Assembly: GCF_010727475.1 (NCBI RefSeq)
Contig: NZ_AP022567.1
Span: 2,728,001-2,792,000 of the forward strand
From: Mycolicibacterium mageritense
GTDB lineage: Bacteria > Actinomycetota > Actinomycetes > Mycobacteriales > Mycobacteriaceae
Reading direction: 5' to 3'
Length of the DNA: 64,000 nucleotides
The notes beneath the pieces were generated by a model. The model was given only the letters and a program-made list of their open reading frames with translations, was not told where the DNA came from and did not search any database. How positions within the stretch are numbered: position 1 is the stretch's first letter; every line of letters starts with the position of its first letter. Position numbers and translations under genes: made by a program. Positions 8,654 to 16,216 of this stretch are shown here, piece by piece.

Positions 8654-9478
8654 TCACACGGTCCCGGGTTCGGTCGGGGTATCGAGCTGGGCGACAACGA
8701 TGTTGGCTTCGCCCGCGGTCAGCTGATCCAAGTCCTCGCCGCTCACGCCCTCGTCGATCACGACCGCGTCGAAATCTTCGAGTGCGCAGATGCGGTGAAT
8801 CGCGCGCCGGGTCAGCTTGGTGTGATCGACCAGCAGTACTCGCAACTCGGCGCTCTCCATGAAGGCGCGCTTGAGATCGGCCGCGGTGCTCGACGGGTGG
8901 AAGCACATGCCGCGGGAGACCGCGGGCACCGACATGAACAGCACGTCATAGTGCATGTCGCGCAGTGCCCGCACGGCCTGCGATCCCACGAACGACGAGA
9001 ACTCGGGGACGTAATCTCCGCCGATCGCGTTGAGCCGCACGCGCGGTTCGGTGGACAGTTCGTTGATCGCGGGCAGGAAGTTGGTGACGACCGTGAGCGG
9101 CAGGCGATCGGCCAACAGCGGCAGCACGTGTAGCGCCGTCGTGCTGTCATCCATTGCCACAGCTTGCATTTCGACATGTTTGGCGGCCCACTCGAACCCG
9201 GCCTTGGCCACGGCCTGCTTCTCGGCGAGGTTGAGCGCCTTGCGCAACTCGATGTTGCGCTCGACGGCCTCGCTCGGCGGCGCCTCGGCTCCCGACCGCA
9301 CCTTGCGCAGCATGCCCTGCGCGTGCAGATGGTCGAGATCGCGATGGATCGTCATGGTGCTCACGCTGAACTGATCGGCCAGCTCGTCGATGCGCGCCCA
9401 GCCGCGGGCCCGGACGAACTCGACGATCTCCGAACGCCGGTGGGAGTGACTGCTGCTACGGCGAGTCGATGCGGGCAC
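8654..9478 (-). CDS. DeoR/GlpR-family regulator of the sugar operon
   Basis: 274 aa from GTG 9478, preceded by AGGAGG. The N-terminal DeoR helix-turn-helix is RSEIVEFVRARGWARIDELADQF plus STMTIHRDLDHL; the C-terminal DeoRC sensor domain has VVTNFLPAIN and the GxSxxG-like region. Such proteins repress catabolic operons and respond to a phosphorylated sugar intermediate. It is the first gene of the operon it probably controls, and AT-rich repeated sites lie just upstream. Confidence 0.9.
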   Translation of the reverse strand: MPASTRRSSSHSHRRSEIVEFVRARGWARIDELADQFSVSTMTIHRDLDHLHAQGMLRKVRSGAEAPPSEAVERNIELRKALNLAEKQAVAKAGFEWAAKHVEMQAVAMDDSTTALHVLPLLADRLPLTVVTNFLPAINELSTEPRVRLNAIGGDYVPEFSSFVGSQAVRALRDMHYDVLFMSVPAVSRGMCFHPSSTAADLKRAFMESAELRVLLVDHTKLTRRAIHRICALEDFDAVVIDEGVSGEDLDQLTAGEANIVVAQLDTPTEPGTV

Positions 9479-9518
9479 GGCGACCTCCTGTAACCCACGT
9501 CATAGTGCGCCAGACGGT

Positions 9519-9560
9519 ATCACACGAAAAATCACAAACACAACATCAACTGTGTGATTT
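9519..9560. promoter_or_regulatory. DeoR operator cluster
   Basis: Three related sites in 42 bp, 40-80 bp upstream of the DeoR start: TATCACACGA (9519-9528), AAATCACAAA (9529-9538) and the inverted TGTGTGATTT (9551-9560). The first two are direct repeats in 10-bp register and the last pairs with AAATCACA as an inverted repeat. The stretch is markedly AT-rich against its surroundings. Confidence 0.6.
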
Positions 9561-9622
9561 ATAACAGGCCAGCCTCGCCGCAACCGGCCTCTCGGCGGTC
9601 GGGTACAGCCGTTCTGCAGGTC

Positions 9623-10498
9623 TCAGTGCCCGAGCTGGGCCTGCAGGCCGTGCGCGCGAAGTTGCTCGAAGTCGTAGATGAACTCACCCCGCCGGCCCAC
9701 CGAGATGATGTAGCGGTCCTGGCCTTCGGTGATGGGGAAGCGGAACGAGAACGTGCACTTGCCGGTGTCGCCCTTGCCCTGCCCCAGTGTGGTGTTGGCG
9801 AGGATTTCGCCTTTGCCGTTCTTGACGGTGACCGGCGTGCCGCCGTTGACATCGGCATATCCGCTCGACCCCTCGCACGCCGTCCCGTCGGATGCGATCG
9901 CGCCGAGGCCGAGGCTGTCGATCAGCACGAAAGTCCCTGAGACGGTGGCTGTTTCGAGCACCCGGAAACCGTCGGAGAAATGCGGGCAGAACGCGTCGAC
10001 GGCGAACTTGTCGGCGGGCAGACCCTGTTGCGGCCCACCGTCTTCGAGCTGACGGCAGACCTGCCTGCCGTGCGCCACGGCGTTGGCGTCGGAGTTGAAC
10101 TGCCTGTTCAGCCCCGCCTCCTTCAGCGCCGAGAGATACCCGGTCTCCGGCGGCGGGGCCGGTCTGCGGCTCTCCACCAGCAGCACCCACACCACCGCGG
10201 CCACCATGACGATGACCGCGGTCGCCATGCCGGTGCCCAGCCACGTCGCCCTGATACCAGTCCGGGCGGCGGGCAACTCGACATAGTCGGGCAGCATCTG
10301 GCCACCGATCGGGTCGACCGACTTGGCCTTGCCGTCGCGCACGCGGTTGGTCGGGCGGCCCGCGGTGTAGTAGCGACCCTCGTGCCGCGCCGTGGGATCC
10401 GGGCGCCAGCCTGACAGTTTGGCCGGCCCGTCCACATGTCCGCAGCGTTTGCAGTTGCCGCTGCCGTCGACGTCGGAACCGCAGTACGGACAGGTCAC
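9623..10498 (-). CDS. zinc-ribbon, single-pass membrane protein with DUF732-like domain
   Basis: 291 aa from GTG 10498. The N-terminus is a zinc ribbon (CPYCGSDVDGSGNCKRCGH), then a polar linker, one transmembrane segment (WLGTGMATAVIVMVAAVVWVLL), and an outside region containing a DUF732-like segment (YLSALKEAGL ... AVAHGRQVCRQL) common in mycobacterial secreted proteins. A tail with several Cys follows. A longer form from GTG 10594 is possible but lacks a ribosome-binding site. Function unknown; the layout is a cytoplasmic metal-binding knob with an extracytoplasmic domain. Confidence 0.75.
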   Translation of the reverse strand: MTCPYCGSDVDGSGNCKRCGHVDGPAKLSGWRPDPTARHEGRYYTAGRPTNRVRDGKAKSVDPIGGQMLPDYVELPAARTGIRATWLGTGMATAVIVMVAAVVWVLLVESRRPAPPPETGYLSALKEAGLNRQFNSDANAVAHGRQVCRQLEDGGPQQGLPADKFAVDAFCPHFSDGFRVLETATVSGTFVLIDSLGLGAIASDGTACEGSSGYADVNGGTPVTVKNGKGEILANTTLGQGKGDTGKCTFSFRFPITEGQDRYIISVGRRGEFIYDFEQLRAHGLQAQLGH

Positions 10499-10603
10499 GG
10501 GCGTACGCCCCTGACCGGCTGTCCACAACGGCGGTGACTCATCACCACCGTTATACGTCGGCGCGCCCCGGTTATCGCACGTCGGGGCCGTCACCCGGCC
10601 GGA

Positions 10604-10795
10604 CTAGTACTTCCGGTCGCCCTCGCTGTCGTCGAAGAAAGCCCAATCACCGTCGGCCGAAAGCACTTCCATCCGCCAGCCCAGCTCGGGCTTGGCCTTC
10701 TGGTCGACGAACCAGGCATGCGCGTCGTCGGCGCTCTCGATGTCCTTGGTGTCGACGACGTCGCCCTTGGGGTTGAGAACTCGATATGTGGCCAT
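10604..10795 (-). CDS. small conserved-type hypothetical protein
   Basis: 63 aa starting MATYRVLNPKGDVVDTKDIES at an ATG with GGAGG upstream. It is acidic with three Trp and a compact alternation of strands and helix (DAHAWFVDQKAK), suggesting a small folded domain. It lies between the zinc-ribbon gene and the aldehyde dehydrogenase on the same strand, with short gaps. No family assigned. Confidence 0.6.
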   Translation of the reverse strand: MATYRVLNPKGDVVDTKDIESADDAHAWFVDQKAKPELGWRMEVLSADGDWAFFDDSEGDRKY

Positions 10796-10814
10796 GTTCT
10801 GCGCGTTCCTCCGT

Positions 10815-12188
10815 TCACGATGGTGACTCGGGCGGTGACCAGTGCACCACCTTTGTCGCGGTCATCTCGTCGAGCAGTTCGGGCCCGAACCCGAACCCGC
10901 TGCCGCTGGCCCGCCGGGGCTCGGCGGCACCGCCCGGGGCGCCGCCGAAGACGTCGTTGATCTTCACGGTGCCGACAGGCAGCCGGCGCCAAGCCTGCTG
11001 TGCATGTGCCATGTCGCCGGTCAGCACCGTGGCGGCCAACCCGTACCGGTCGTCGGCCGCCTCGGCCAGCGCGGTGGCGAAGTCGGGTACCACCCGCACC
11101 GGCGCGATCGGGCCGAACGTCTCCTCCCGCATGACCGCCATCTCCGGCGTGCAGTCTGTCAGCACGGTCGGGGGATAGAACGTGCTCGCACCCGGTTGCG
11201 GGCGCCCACCGGCCAGAACGCGTGCGCCGCGCGTCACGGCGTCGCTGACCTGAGCGTGTACCTGCTCGCGGTGGCGTTCGTCGACCAGCGGCCCGATGCG
11301 GCCTGCCCACATGCCGGCCTGCTCGACCAGCGCGGATACGAATGGCACGGCGACGGCGTCGACGACGTAGATGCGTTCGACGGACACGCAGATCTGGCCG
11401 GCGTTCGCGAACGCTCCGAGCGCGGCCTGCTCGGCCGCCCAGCGTGGATCGACGTCGCCATCCACGATCAGCGCATCGTTGCCGCCGTTCTCCAAGAGTG
11501 CCTTGGCACCACGTTCGGCGCATGCGCGTGCGATGGCCCGTCCAGCGGCGCTGCTGCCGACGTGCGCGACGATCTCGACATCGTCTGCCGCGGCGAGCCG
11601 GGCACCGACAGAACCCTCACCGTCGACGATCTGCAGCACACCCTCGGGCAGGTGCGCGGCGAGGATCTCCGCGAATCGCCTGCCCGTACGCGGGCAACGT
11701 TCACTTGGCTTGTGCACCACGGTGTTTCCCGTCACCAGCGCCGCTCCGAGCAGGCCGGCCGCCACGGCCACCGGATCGTTCCACGGCGTCAGGACCGCGA
11801 CGACGCCCCGCGGCTGCGGAACCATCAGGTCGGTGGCCGACCAGGCGCCCTGCAGGCTCGCCCCGCGATGCAGCGGCCCCAGTTCGGCGTACTGCTGCAG
11901 CGTCGCCGCACCGGCCTGCACGCCGCCGAGCGCATCGTCGTACACCTTGCCGGTTTCGTGCTCGTTGAGCTCGGCAAGCTCGTCGGCCGCGGCGCGCACG
12001 TCGGCGGCCGCCGCGGCTACCGCGGCCGCCCGCTCGGCCGGCGCGGTGGCGGCCCAGGCCGGGAATGCTGTACGCGCCCGCGCGACCGCGTCGTCGCACG
12101 CGACCGGCGTGGCGACGGGTACTCGACTCACCACCTCGCACGTGCGGGGATCCAGGACGGTGATGGTGTCGCCGAAGGTCGAAGTCAC
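10815..12188 (-). CDS. NAD(P)-dependent aldehyde dehydrogenase
   Basis: About 457 aa. The active site is typical: Glu in ALLENGGNDALIV and Cys in ANAGQICVSVERIYV; TPWNDPVAVAAGLLGAAL is the substrate/NAD channel and EETFGPIAPVRV the C-terminal landmark. It oxidises an aldehyde to the acid, in the style of the succinate-semialdehyde or benzaldehyde dehydrogenase group. Start GTG 12188 gives a normal N-terminus (TSTFGDTITVLDPRT); a TTG at 12221 is an alternative. It is divergent from the CsbD gene. Confidence 0.88.
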   Translation of the reverse strand: MTSTFGDTITVLDPRTCEVVSRVPVATPVACDDAVARARTAFPAWAATAPAERAAAVAAAAADVRAAADELAELNEHETGKVYDDALGGVQAGAATLQQYAELGPLHRGASLQGAWSATDLMVPQPRGVVAVLTPWNDPVAVAAGLLGAALVTGNTVVHKPSERCPRTGRRFAEILAAHLPEGVLQIVDGEGSVGARLAAADDVEIVAHVGSSAAGRAIARACAERGAKALLENGGNDALIVDGDVDPRWAAEQAALGAFANAGQICVSVERIYVVDAVAVPFVSALVEQAGMWAGRIGPLVDERHREQVHAQVSDAVTRGARVLAGGRPQPGASTFYPPTVLTDCTPEMAVMREETFGPIAPVRVVPDFATALAEAADDRYGLAATVLTGDMAHAQQAWRRLPVGTVKINDVFGGAPGGAAEPRRASGSGFGFGPELLDEMTATKVVHWSPPESPS

Positions 12189-12256
12189 GATGTGCGGCGT
12201 ACCCGGTTGCCGGGTTTCCAATCACCTGGGGCCGCCTGTGGCCCGGGCCACATCGG

Positions 12257-12281
12257 GTTTCAGCGGCGCCAGCGGTGGTAT
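12257..12281 (+). promoter_or_regulatory. candidate SigF promoter for the CsbD operon
   Basis: GTTT (12257-12260), a 15-nt spacer, then TGGTAT (12276-12281). The mycobacterial SigF consensus is GTTT-N15-17-GGGTAT, so nine of ten positions fit. It lies 54 nt upstream of a general-stress (CsbD) gene. A perfect 16-bp palindrome, TGTGGCCCGGGCCACA, is at 12237-12252 just before it. Confidence 0.6.
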
Positions 12282-12335
12282 GCCTGCGGGACGGAGGACA
12301 CAAGAGGACCACGAGGCCGAACGGAGGGGACTGAG

Positions 12336-12893
12336 ATGGCCGACAACGGCAAGGCGAGCGAGGCCCGCAAAGGCCTGATCGATTCGGTCAAGGGCAAGGC
12401 GAAAGAAGTCGCCGGTGCGTTGACCGACAACGATTCACTGGCTGCCGAAGGCCAGCTCGAGCAAACCGCCGCCAAACATCGCCGGGCCGCCAACAGCGCG
12501 GACGCCGTCGGCGAGGCAGAGGCACAGGAGGCGCGGGCCGACGCGATCGACACGAGCCTGGCGGGTACCGAGGCCCGGGATGCGGTCGACGCGCGTACCG
12601 ATGCTGTCGAGGACGCGGTATCCGCCGAGCAGGCGGCGCGGAAGCAGGCGGCCGAGCACGCCGGGCAACAGGTCAAGGCAGGCGCGCGCACGCGGGCCGA
12701 ACTCGATGCGCAGGGCGAGATCGAGAAGGCGAAGTCGGACGAGGACGCCGAGGTGGGCGCCGCGGTCGCGGACGTCGCCGACGCGGTGGCCGACCATCAG
12801 AGCGCCGTGCGCGAAGCCGCGGGCGCGAAGGCCGAAGCCGATCAGCTACGGCGACAGGCCGAGGCCATGACCGAAGATCCAGAACGCTCCTGA
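12336..12893 (+). CDS. CsbD-like stress protein with helical extension
   Basis: 185 aa. The first 60 residues (KGLIDSVKGKAKEVAGALTDNDSLAAEGQLEQ) match the CsbD fold, a small general-stress protein under alternative sigma factor control in many bacteria. CsbD alone is about 60-70 aa; the remaining 120 residues are Ala/Glu/Arg-rich and predicted to be long coiled coil. ATG 12336 follows ACGGAGGGGA. It precedes another coiled-coil gene by 24 nt and probably shares its transcript. Confidence 0.8.
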   Translation: MADNGKASEARKGLIDSVKGKAKEVAGALTDNDSLAAEGQLEQTAAKHRRAANSADAVGEAEAQEARADAIDTSLAGTEARDAVDARTDAVEDAVSAEQAARKQAAEHAGQQVKAGARTRAELDAQGEIEKAKSDEDAEVGAAVADVADAVADHQSAVREAAGAKAEADQLRRQAEAMTEDPERS

Positions 12894-12917
12894 GCGTCCA
12901 GATACGGGAGGCACCAC

Positions 12918-13595
12918 ATGCGAGTCACCGAAATCCCATCTGCTGTACTGCGATTGCAATACCGCATTGCCCGGTTCCCACTGCAACTCATCGACGCTCA
13001 CGTGGTGTCGCGACTGGATTCCGAAGCCCCGGCGCGGCTGCTCTACGAGAACTCGCTGGGGACGCTCGATGCCAAGATCGGTGGCGTACTGGGAGACGCC
13101 GAGCTCGAACAGCGTGGCACCGCGCTCAGCGAACGCAGCAAGGCGCTCGCCCGGGCGGCGCAACTCGACGCCATGGGCACCGAAGAGATCGAGCACGCCG
13201 ACGCCGACCTTGAGGCCGTTCGCGACGACGCGATCGTGGATGTCCGGGAGGCGCGCGAGGCCAAGAACCGGCGGGTCGCGGACGCCAGGGCCACCGCAGA
13301 AGAGCGCAAAAAGACTGCAACACAGCGTGTTCAGAACCAGACCGAGGCCGCCAAGCGGCAGGCCGACCAGACCGCCGCCCACCGAAAGGCTTCGGCAGAG
13401 GCCGCCCGCCGTGACGAACGCGCCGGCATCGAGGCTGCCGAAGAGCGCTCGATTGCCGAAGACGAGGCCAAGCTCGACGACGCCGCGCAGGCCCGCAGCA
13501 GCGCCGCGGGCTATCGAGCTCAGGCCGATCGGCTCGAGGAGCTGGCCGATGCCAAGAAGCGGCAGCGGCGCGCCGAGCGTGCCGACGATGCCTGA
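12918..13595 (+). CDS. coiled-coil hypothetical protein
   Basis: 225 aa, almost entirely Ala/Glu/Arg/Asp-rich helix after a 60-residue N-terminal part (MRVTEIPSAVLRLQYRIARF, then QLIDAHVVSRL). No signal peptide or membrane span. Such proteins are sometimes mis-named IF2-like because of composition; I see no IF2 domain. It follows the CsbD gene with a GGGAGG ribosome-binding site and is likely co-induced in stress. Confidence 0.72.
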   Translation: MRVTEIPSAVLRLQYRIARFPLQLIDAHVVSRLDSEAPARLLYENSLGTLDAKIGGVLGDAELEQRGTALSERSKALARAAQLDAMGTEEIEHADADLEAVRDDAIVDVREAREAKNRRVADARATAEERKKTATQRVQNQTEAAKRQADQTAAHRKASAEAARRDERAGIEAAEERSIAEDEAKLDDAAQARSSAAGYRAQADRLEELADAKKRQRRAERADDA

Positions 13596-13641
13596 GGCCA
13601 GCGTCAGCCGGTAAAATCGTCGGATAGCAAAGGAATTCGCA

Positions 13642-14808
13642 TTGTTTCGGCAGTCGAAGCACGCTACGCACGACGGTTCCACGGTGGCACGCCGCACCGC
13701 GCTCAAGCTGTCCCTCCTGGCCGGGCCTGCCGCGGCGGCGTTCGCCCATGCACCCCATGCCGACGCCGGTCCCGGTCAGTGGCCGGTCGACCGGGCGCAG
13801 CACTGGTATCAATCTCAAGGCTGGCTTGTCGGCACCAACTACGTCGTGTCCAACGCGGTCAACCAGCTTGAGATGTTCCAGGCCGACACGTACGACCCTC
13901 AGCGCATCGACGCCGAACTGCGGATGGCCAGGTCGATCGGGTTCAACACGGTCCGCGTCTTCCTGCACGACCAGCTGTGGCCCCAGGACGGCTTTCAGGA
14001 CCGCCTGGCACAGTTCGTCGACATCGCGGCAAGCCGCGGTGTCAAGCCACTTTTCGTCTTGTTCGATTCGTGCTGGGATCCGTTGCCCAAGGCCGGGCCG
14101 CAACGCGCGCCGCGCGCGGGCGTGCACAACTCCGGTTGGGTGCAGAGCCCCGGTGCCGTGGAACTCGACGAACCCCGACACCGGTCACTGCACGACTACG
14201 TCGTGGGTGTGCTGAGCCAGTTCCGGGACGACCCACGGGTTTTGGGTTGGGATCTGTGGAACGAGCCCGACAACCCTTCGCGCATGTACCGCGCAGTGGA
14301 GCGGCCCAACAAGCAGGAGGTGGTCGCGAGCCTGCTGCCCGAGGTGTTCCGATGGGCCCGGTCGGTCGACCCGATTCAGCCGTTGACCAGTGGCGTGTGG
14401 CAGGGGGTGTGGGGCGACCCGGACCGGCGCAGTGCGATCAGCAGCATCCAGCTCGACAACTCCGACGTCATCACGTTCCACAGCTACGCCAAGCCAGCGG
14501 ACTTCGAGGCGCGGATCGACGAACTTTCCCACTTCGGCAGGCCCGTGATGTGCACGGAGTATCTGGCCCGGAGTATGGGCAGCACGGTCGAGGACATCCT
14601 GCCGATCGCCAGACGGCGCGGCGTCGGTGCCTACAGCTGGGGGCTCGTCGCGGGAAAGACCCAGACTTACCTGCCGTGGAACTCCTGGCAGCATCCCTAC
14701 GCACAGCCTCCGCGGCTGTGGTTCAGCGATCTGCTCCGTGCCGACGGCAAGCCCTACCGCGACGATGAGGCCCGCACGATCCGGCAGCTGACGGGAGCCG
14801 CACGCTGA
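13642..14808 (+). CDS. Tat-exported glycoside hydrolase, GH5-like (cellulase superfamily)
   Basis: 388 aa. The leader carries a twin-arginine motif (ARRTALKLSLLAGPAAAAFA), so the protein is exported folded. The (beta/alpha)8 landmarks of clan GH-A follow: GFNTVRVFLHD, the acid/base Glu in WDLWNEPDN, and the nucleophile Glu in VMCTEYLA. Clan GH-A covers beta-1,4-glucanases, mannanases and xylanases; specificity is not readable. The start is a TTG with AAGGAA eight bases upstream; a GTG at 13684 would leave a bare Tat motif and is less likely. Confidence 0.85.
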   Translation: MFRQSKHATHDGSTVARRTALKLSLLAGPAAAAFAHAPHADAGPGQWPVDRAQHWYQSQGWLVGTNYVVSNAVNQLEMFQADTYDPQRIDAELRMARSIGFNTVRVFLHDQLWPQDGFQDRLAQFVDIAASRGVKPLFVLFDSCWDPLPKAGPQRAPRAGVHNSGWVQSPGAVELDEPRHRSLHDYVVGVLSQFRDDPRVLGWDLWNEPDNPSRMYRAVERPNKQEVVASLLPEVFRWARSVDPIQPLTSGVWQGVWGDPDRRSAISSIQLDNSDVITFHSYAKPADFEARIDELSHFGRPVMCTEYLARSMGSTVEDILPIARRRGVGAYSWGLVAGKTQTYLPWNSWQHPYAQPPRLWFSDLLRADGKPYRDDEARTIRQLTGAAR

Positions 14809-14812
14809 GCAC

Positions 14813-14839
14813 ACACATGACACCTATGGTGTGATGTGT
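14813..14839. promoter_or_regulatory. 27-bp operator-like palindrome upstream of the SDR gene
   Basis: Outer arms ACACAT/ATGTGT and inner arms ACACC/GGTGT are perfect, separated by one mismatch on each side and a 3-nt centre. It begins 4 nt after the glycosidase stop and ends 27 nt before the SDR start, where a promoter should be. The cognate regulator is not adjacent. Confidence 0.6.
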
Positions 14840-14866
14840 AACGCCGGGCGTTGTACGGTCCTGGGT

Positions 14867-15706
14867 ATGAGTCGAGTCTCGGTGATCACGGGTGGCGCGG
14901 GTGGAATGGGTCTGGCGACTGCACGGGTGGTCGGACGGGACCACGCGCTGGTGCTGTGTGACGTCCGGCGGGAGCGGCTGGACTCCGCGGTGGCGGCATT
15001 GACCGCCGAGGGAGTCGCCGTGACGGGGATCGACTGCGACGTGACCGACGAACCGGCCGTCACCGCATTGTTCGACACCGCGGCCGGGCTCGGGACCATC
15101 GCGTCGGTGATCCACACCGCGGGTGTCAGCCCGAGCATGGGCGCCGCCGACTACGTCATGAAGACCAACGCCATCGGCACGGTCAACGTCAACGAGGCGT
15201 TCCACCGCGTTGCCGCCGATGCAGCGGCGATCGTCAACGTCGCGTCGATGGCCGCGCACATGTTGCCCGACGAGATCGTCCCGACGGATCGGTTCCCCCT
15301 CGCACTCACCGACCCGGACCAGTTCATGGCGGAGATGACCGCGACGTGCAGCATGGCGCCCGAAGAGGCGCGGTCCGGCTTCGCCTACACCGTCAGCAAG
15401 AGCTTCGTCAAGTGGTACAGCTCGTCGCAGGCGGAACGATTCAACGGCCGCGGCATCAGGATCGTCTCGGTCTCACCCGGCTCGATCGACACCGAGATGG
15501 GCCGCCTCGAAGAGCAGGCCGGTGCCGGCGCGTTGGTGGCCGACGCCGCGGTTCCGCGGTGGGGCAGGCCCGAGGAGATGGCCGAGCTGCTGGCGTTCTG
15601 CGCAGGCGACAAGGCCGGTTATCTGACCGGCACCGACATCCTCAACGACGGAGGTGTCATCGCGTCGATCCGGGAACGCGCCCGGCGCGCCGCGGCCACC
15701 GCCTGA
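14867..15706 (+). CDS. short-chain dehydrogenase/reductase
   Basis: 279 aa classical SDR. The nucleotide motif is ITGGAGGMGLA at the N-terminus; catalytic residues are the Ser region IVNVASMAA and the YTVSK tetrad Tyr/Lys near residue 185; the C-terminus has GTDILNDGGV typical of the family. It is longer than the usual 250 aa because of an insert after the Ser loop (FPLALTDPDQFMAEM). Likely an NAD(P)-dependent alcohol or steroid-type oxidoreductase. It stands alone under a palindromic operator. Confidence 0.9.
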   Translation: MSRVSVITGGAGGMGLATARVVGRDHALVLCDVRRERLDSAVAALTAEGVAVTGIDCDVTDEPAVTALFDTAAGLGTIASVIHTAGVSPSMGAADYVMKTNAIGTVNVNEAFHRVAADAAAIVNVASMAAHMLPDEIVPTDRFPLALTDPDQFMAEMTATCSMAPEEARSGFAYTVSKSFVKWYSSSQAERFNGRGIRIVSVSPGSIDTEMGRLEEQAGAGALVADAAVPRWGRPEEMAELLAFCAGDKAGYLTGTDILNDGGVIASIRERARRAAATA

Positions 15707-15808
15707 ACTCGGTAGAAAATTTCTCCCGGCGGATGTCGAGAACGCCGTGACGGTTCCGTCCCAGATGTGAGCGACCAACTAGGGTCGCGAATCTGAAGGG
15801 AGAAACTC

Positions 15809-16216
15809 ATGGCCAAGTACCTGATGCTCAAGCACTACCGGGGTGCGCCTGCGGCGGTCAACGACGTTCCGATGGACCGGTGGACCCCCGCCGAGATCGA
15901 GGCCCACATCCAGTACATGAACGACTTCGCGGACCGGCTCAAGGGCAGCGGCGAGTATGTCGACAGCCAGGCGCTTGCCCCCGAGGGCGCGTGGGTCCGC
16001 CATGACGGAGAGGGCAAGCCACCGGTCACCGACGGTCCGTTCGCGGAGACCAAGGATCTGATCGCGGGCTGGATGATCATCGACGTCGACTCCTACGAGC
16101 GGGCCGTCGAACTCGCCGGGGAACTGTCCGCGGCACCCGGCGCGGGCGGCAAGCCCATCCACGAGTGGCTCGAGCTGCGCCCGTTCCTGAACCACGAGCC
16201 CTGCGTCACCGAGTGA
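15809..16216 (+). CDS. DGPF/YCII-domain protein partnered with an ECF42 sigma factor
   Basis: 135 aa with the hallmark PPVTDGPFAETKDLIAGW. DGPF proteins are small dimeric alpha-beta domains of unclear function that almost always accompany group ECF42 sigma factors. ATG 15809 has AAGGGAG upstream. The stop overlaps the sigma start (GTGA), so the pair is translationally coupled. A role in sensing for, or as target of, the sigma factor is inferred from conserved context. Confidence 0.88.
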   Translation: MAKYLMLKHYRGAPAAVNDVPMDRWTPAEIEAHIQYMNDFADRLKGSGEYVDSQALAPEGAWVRHDGEGKPPVTDGPFAETKDLIAGWMIIDVDSYERAVELAGELSAAPGAGGKPIHEWLELRPFLNHEPCVTE

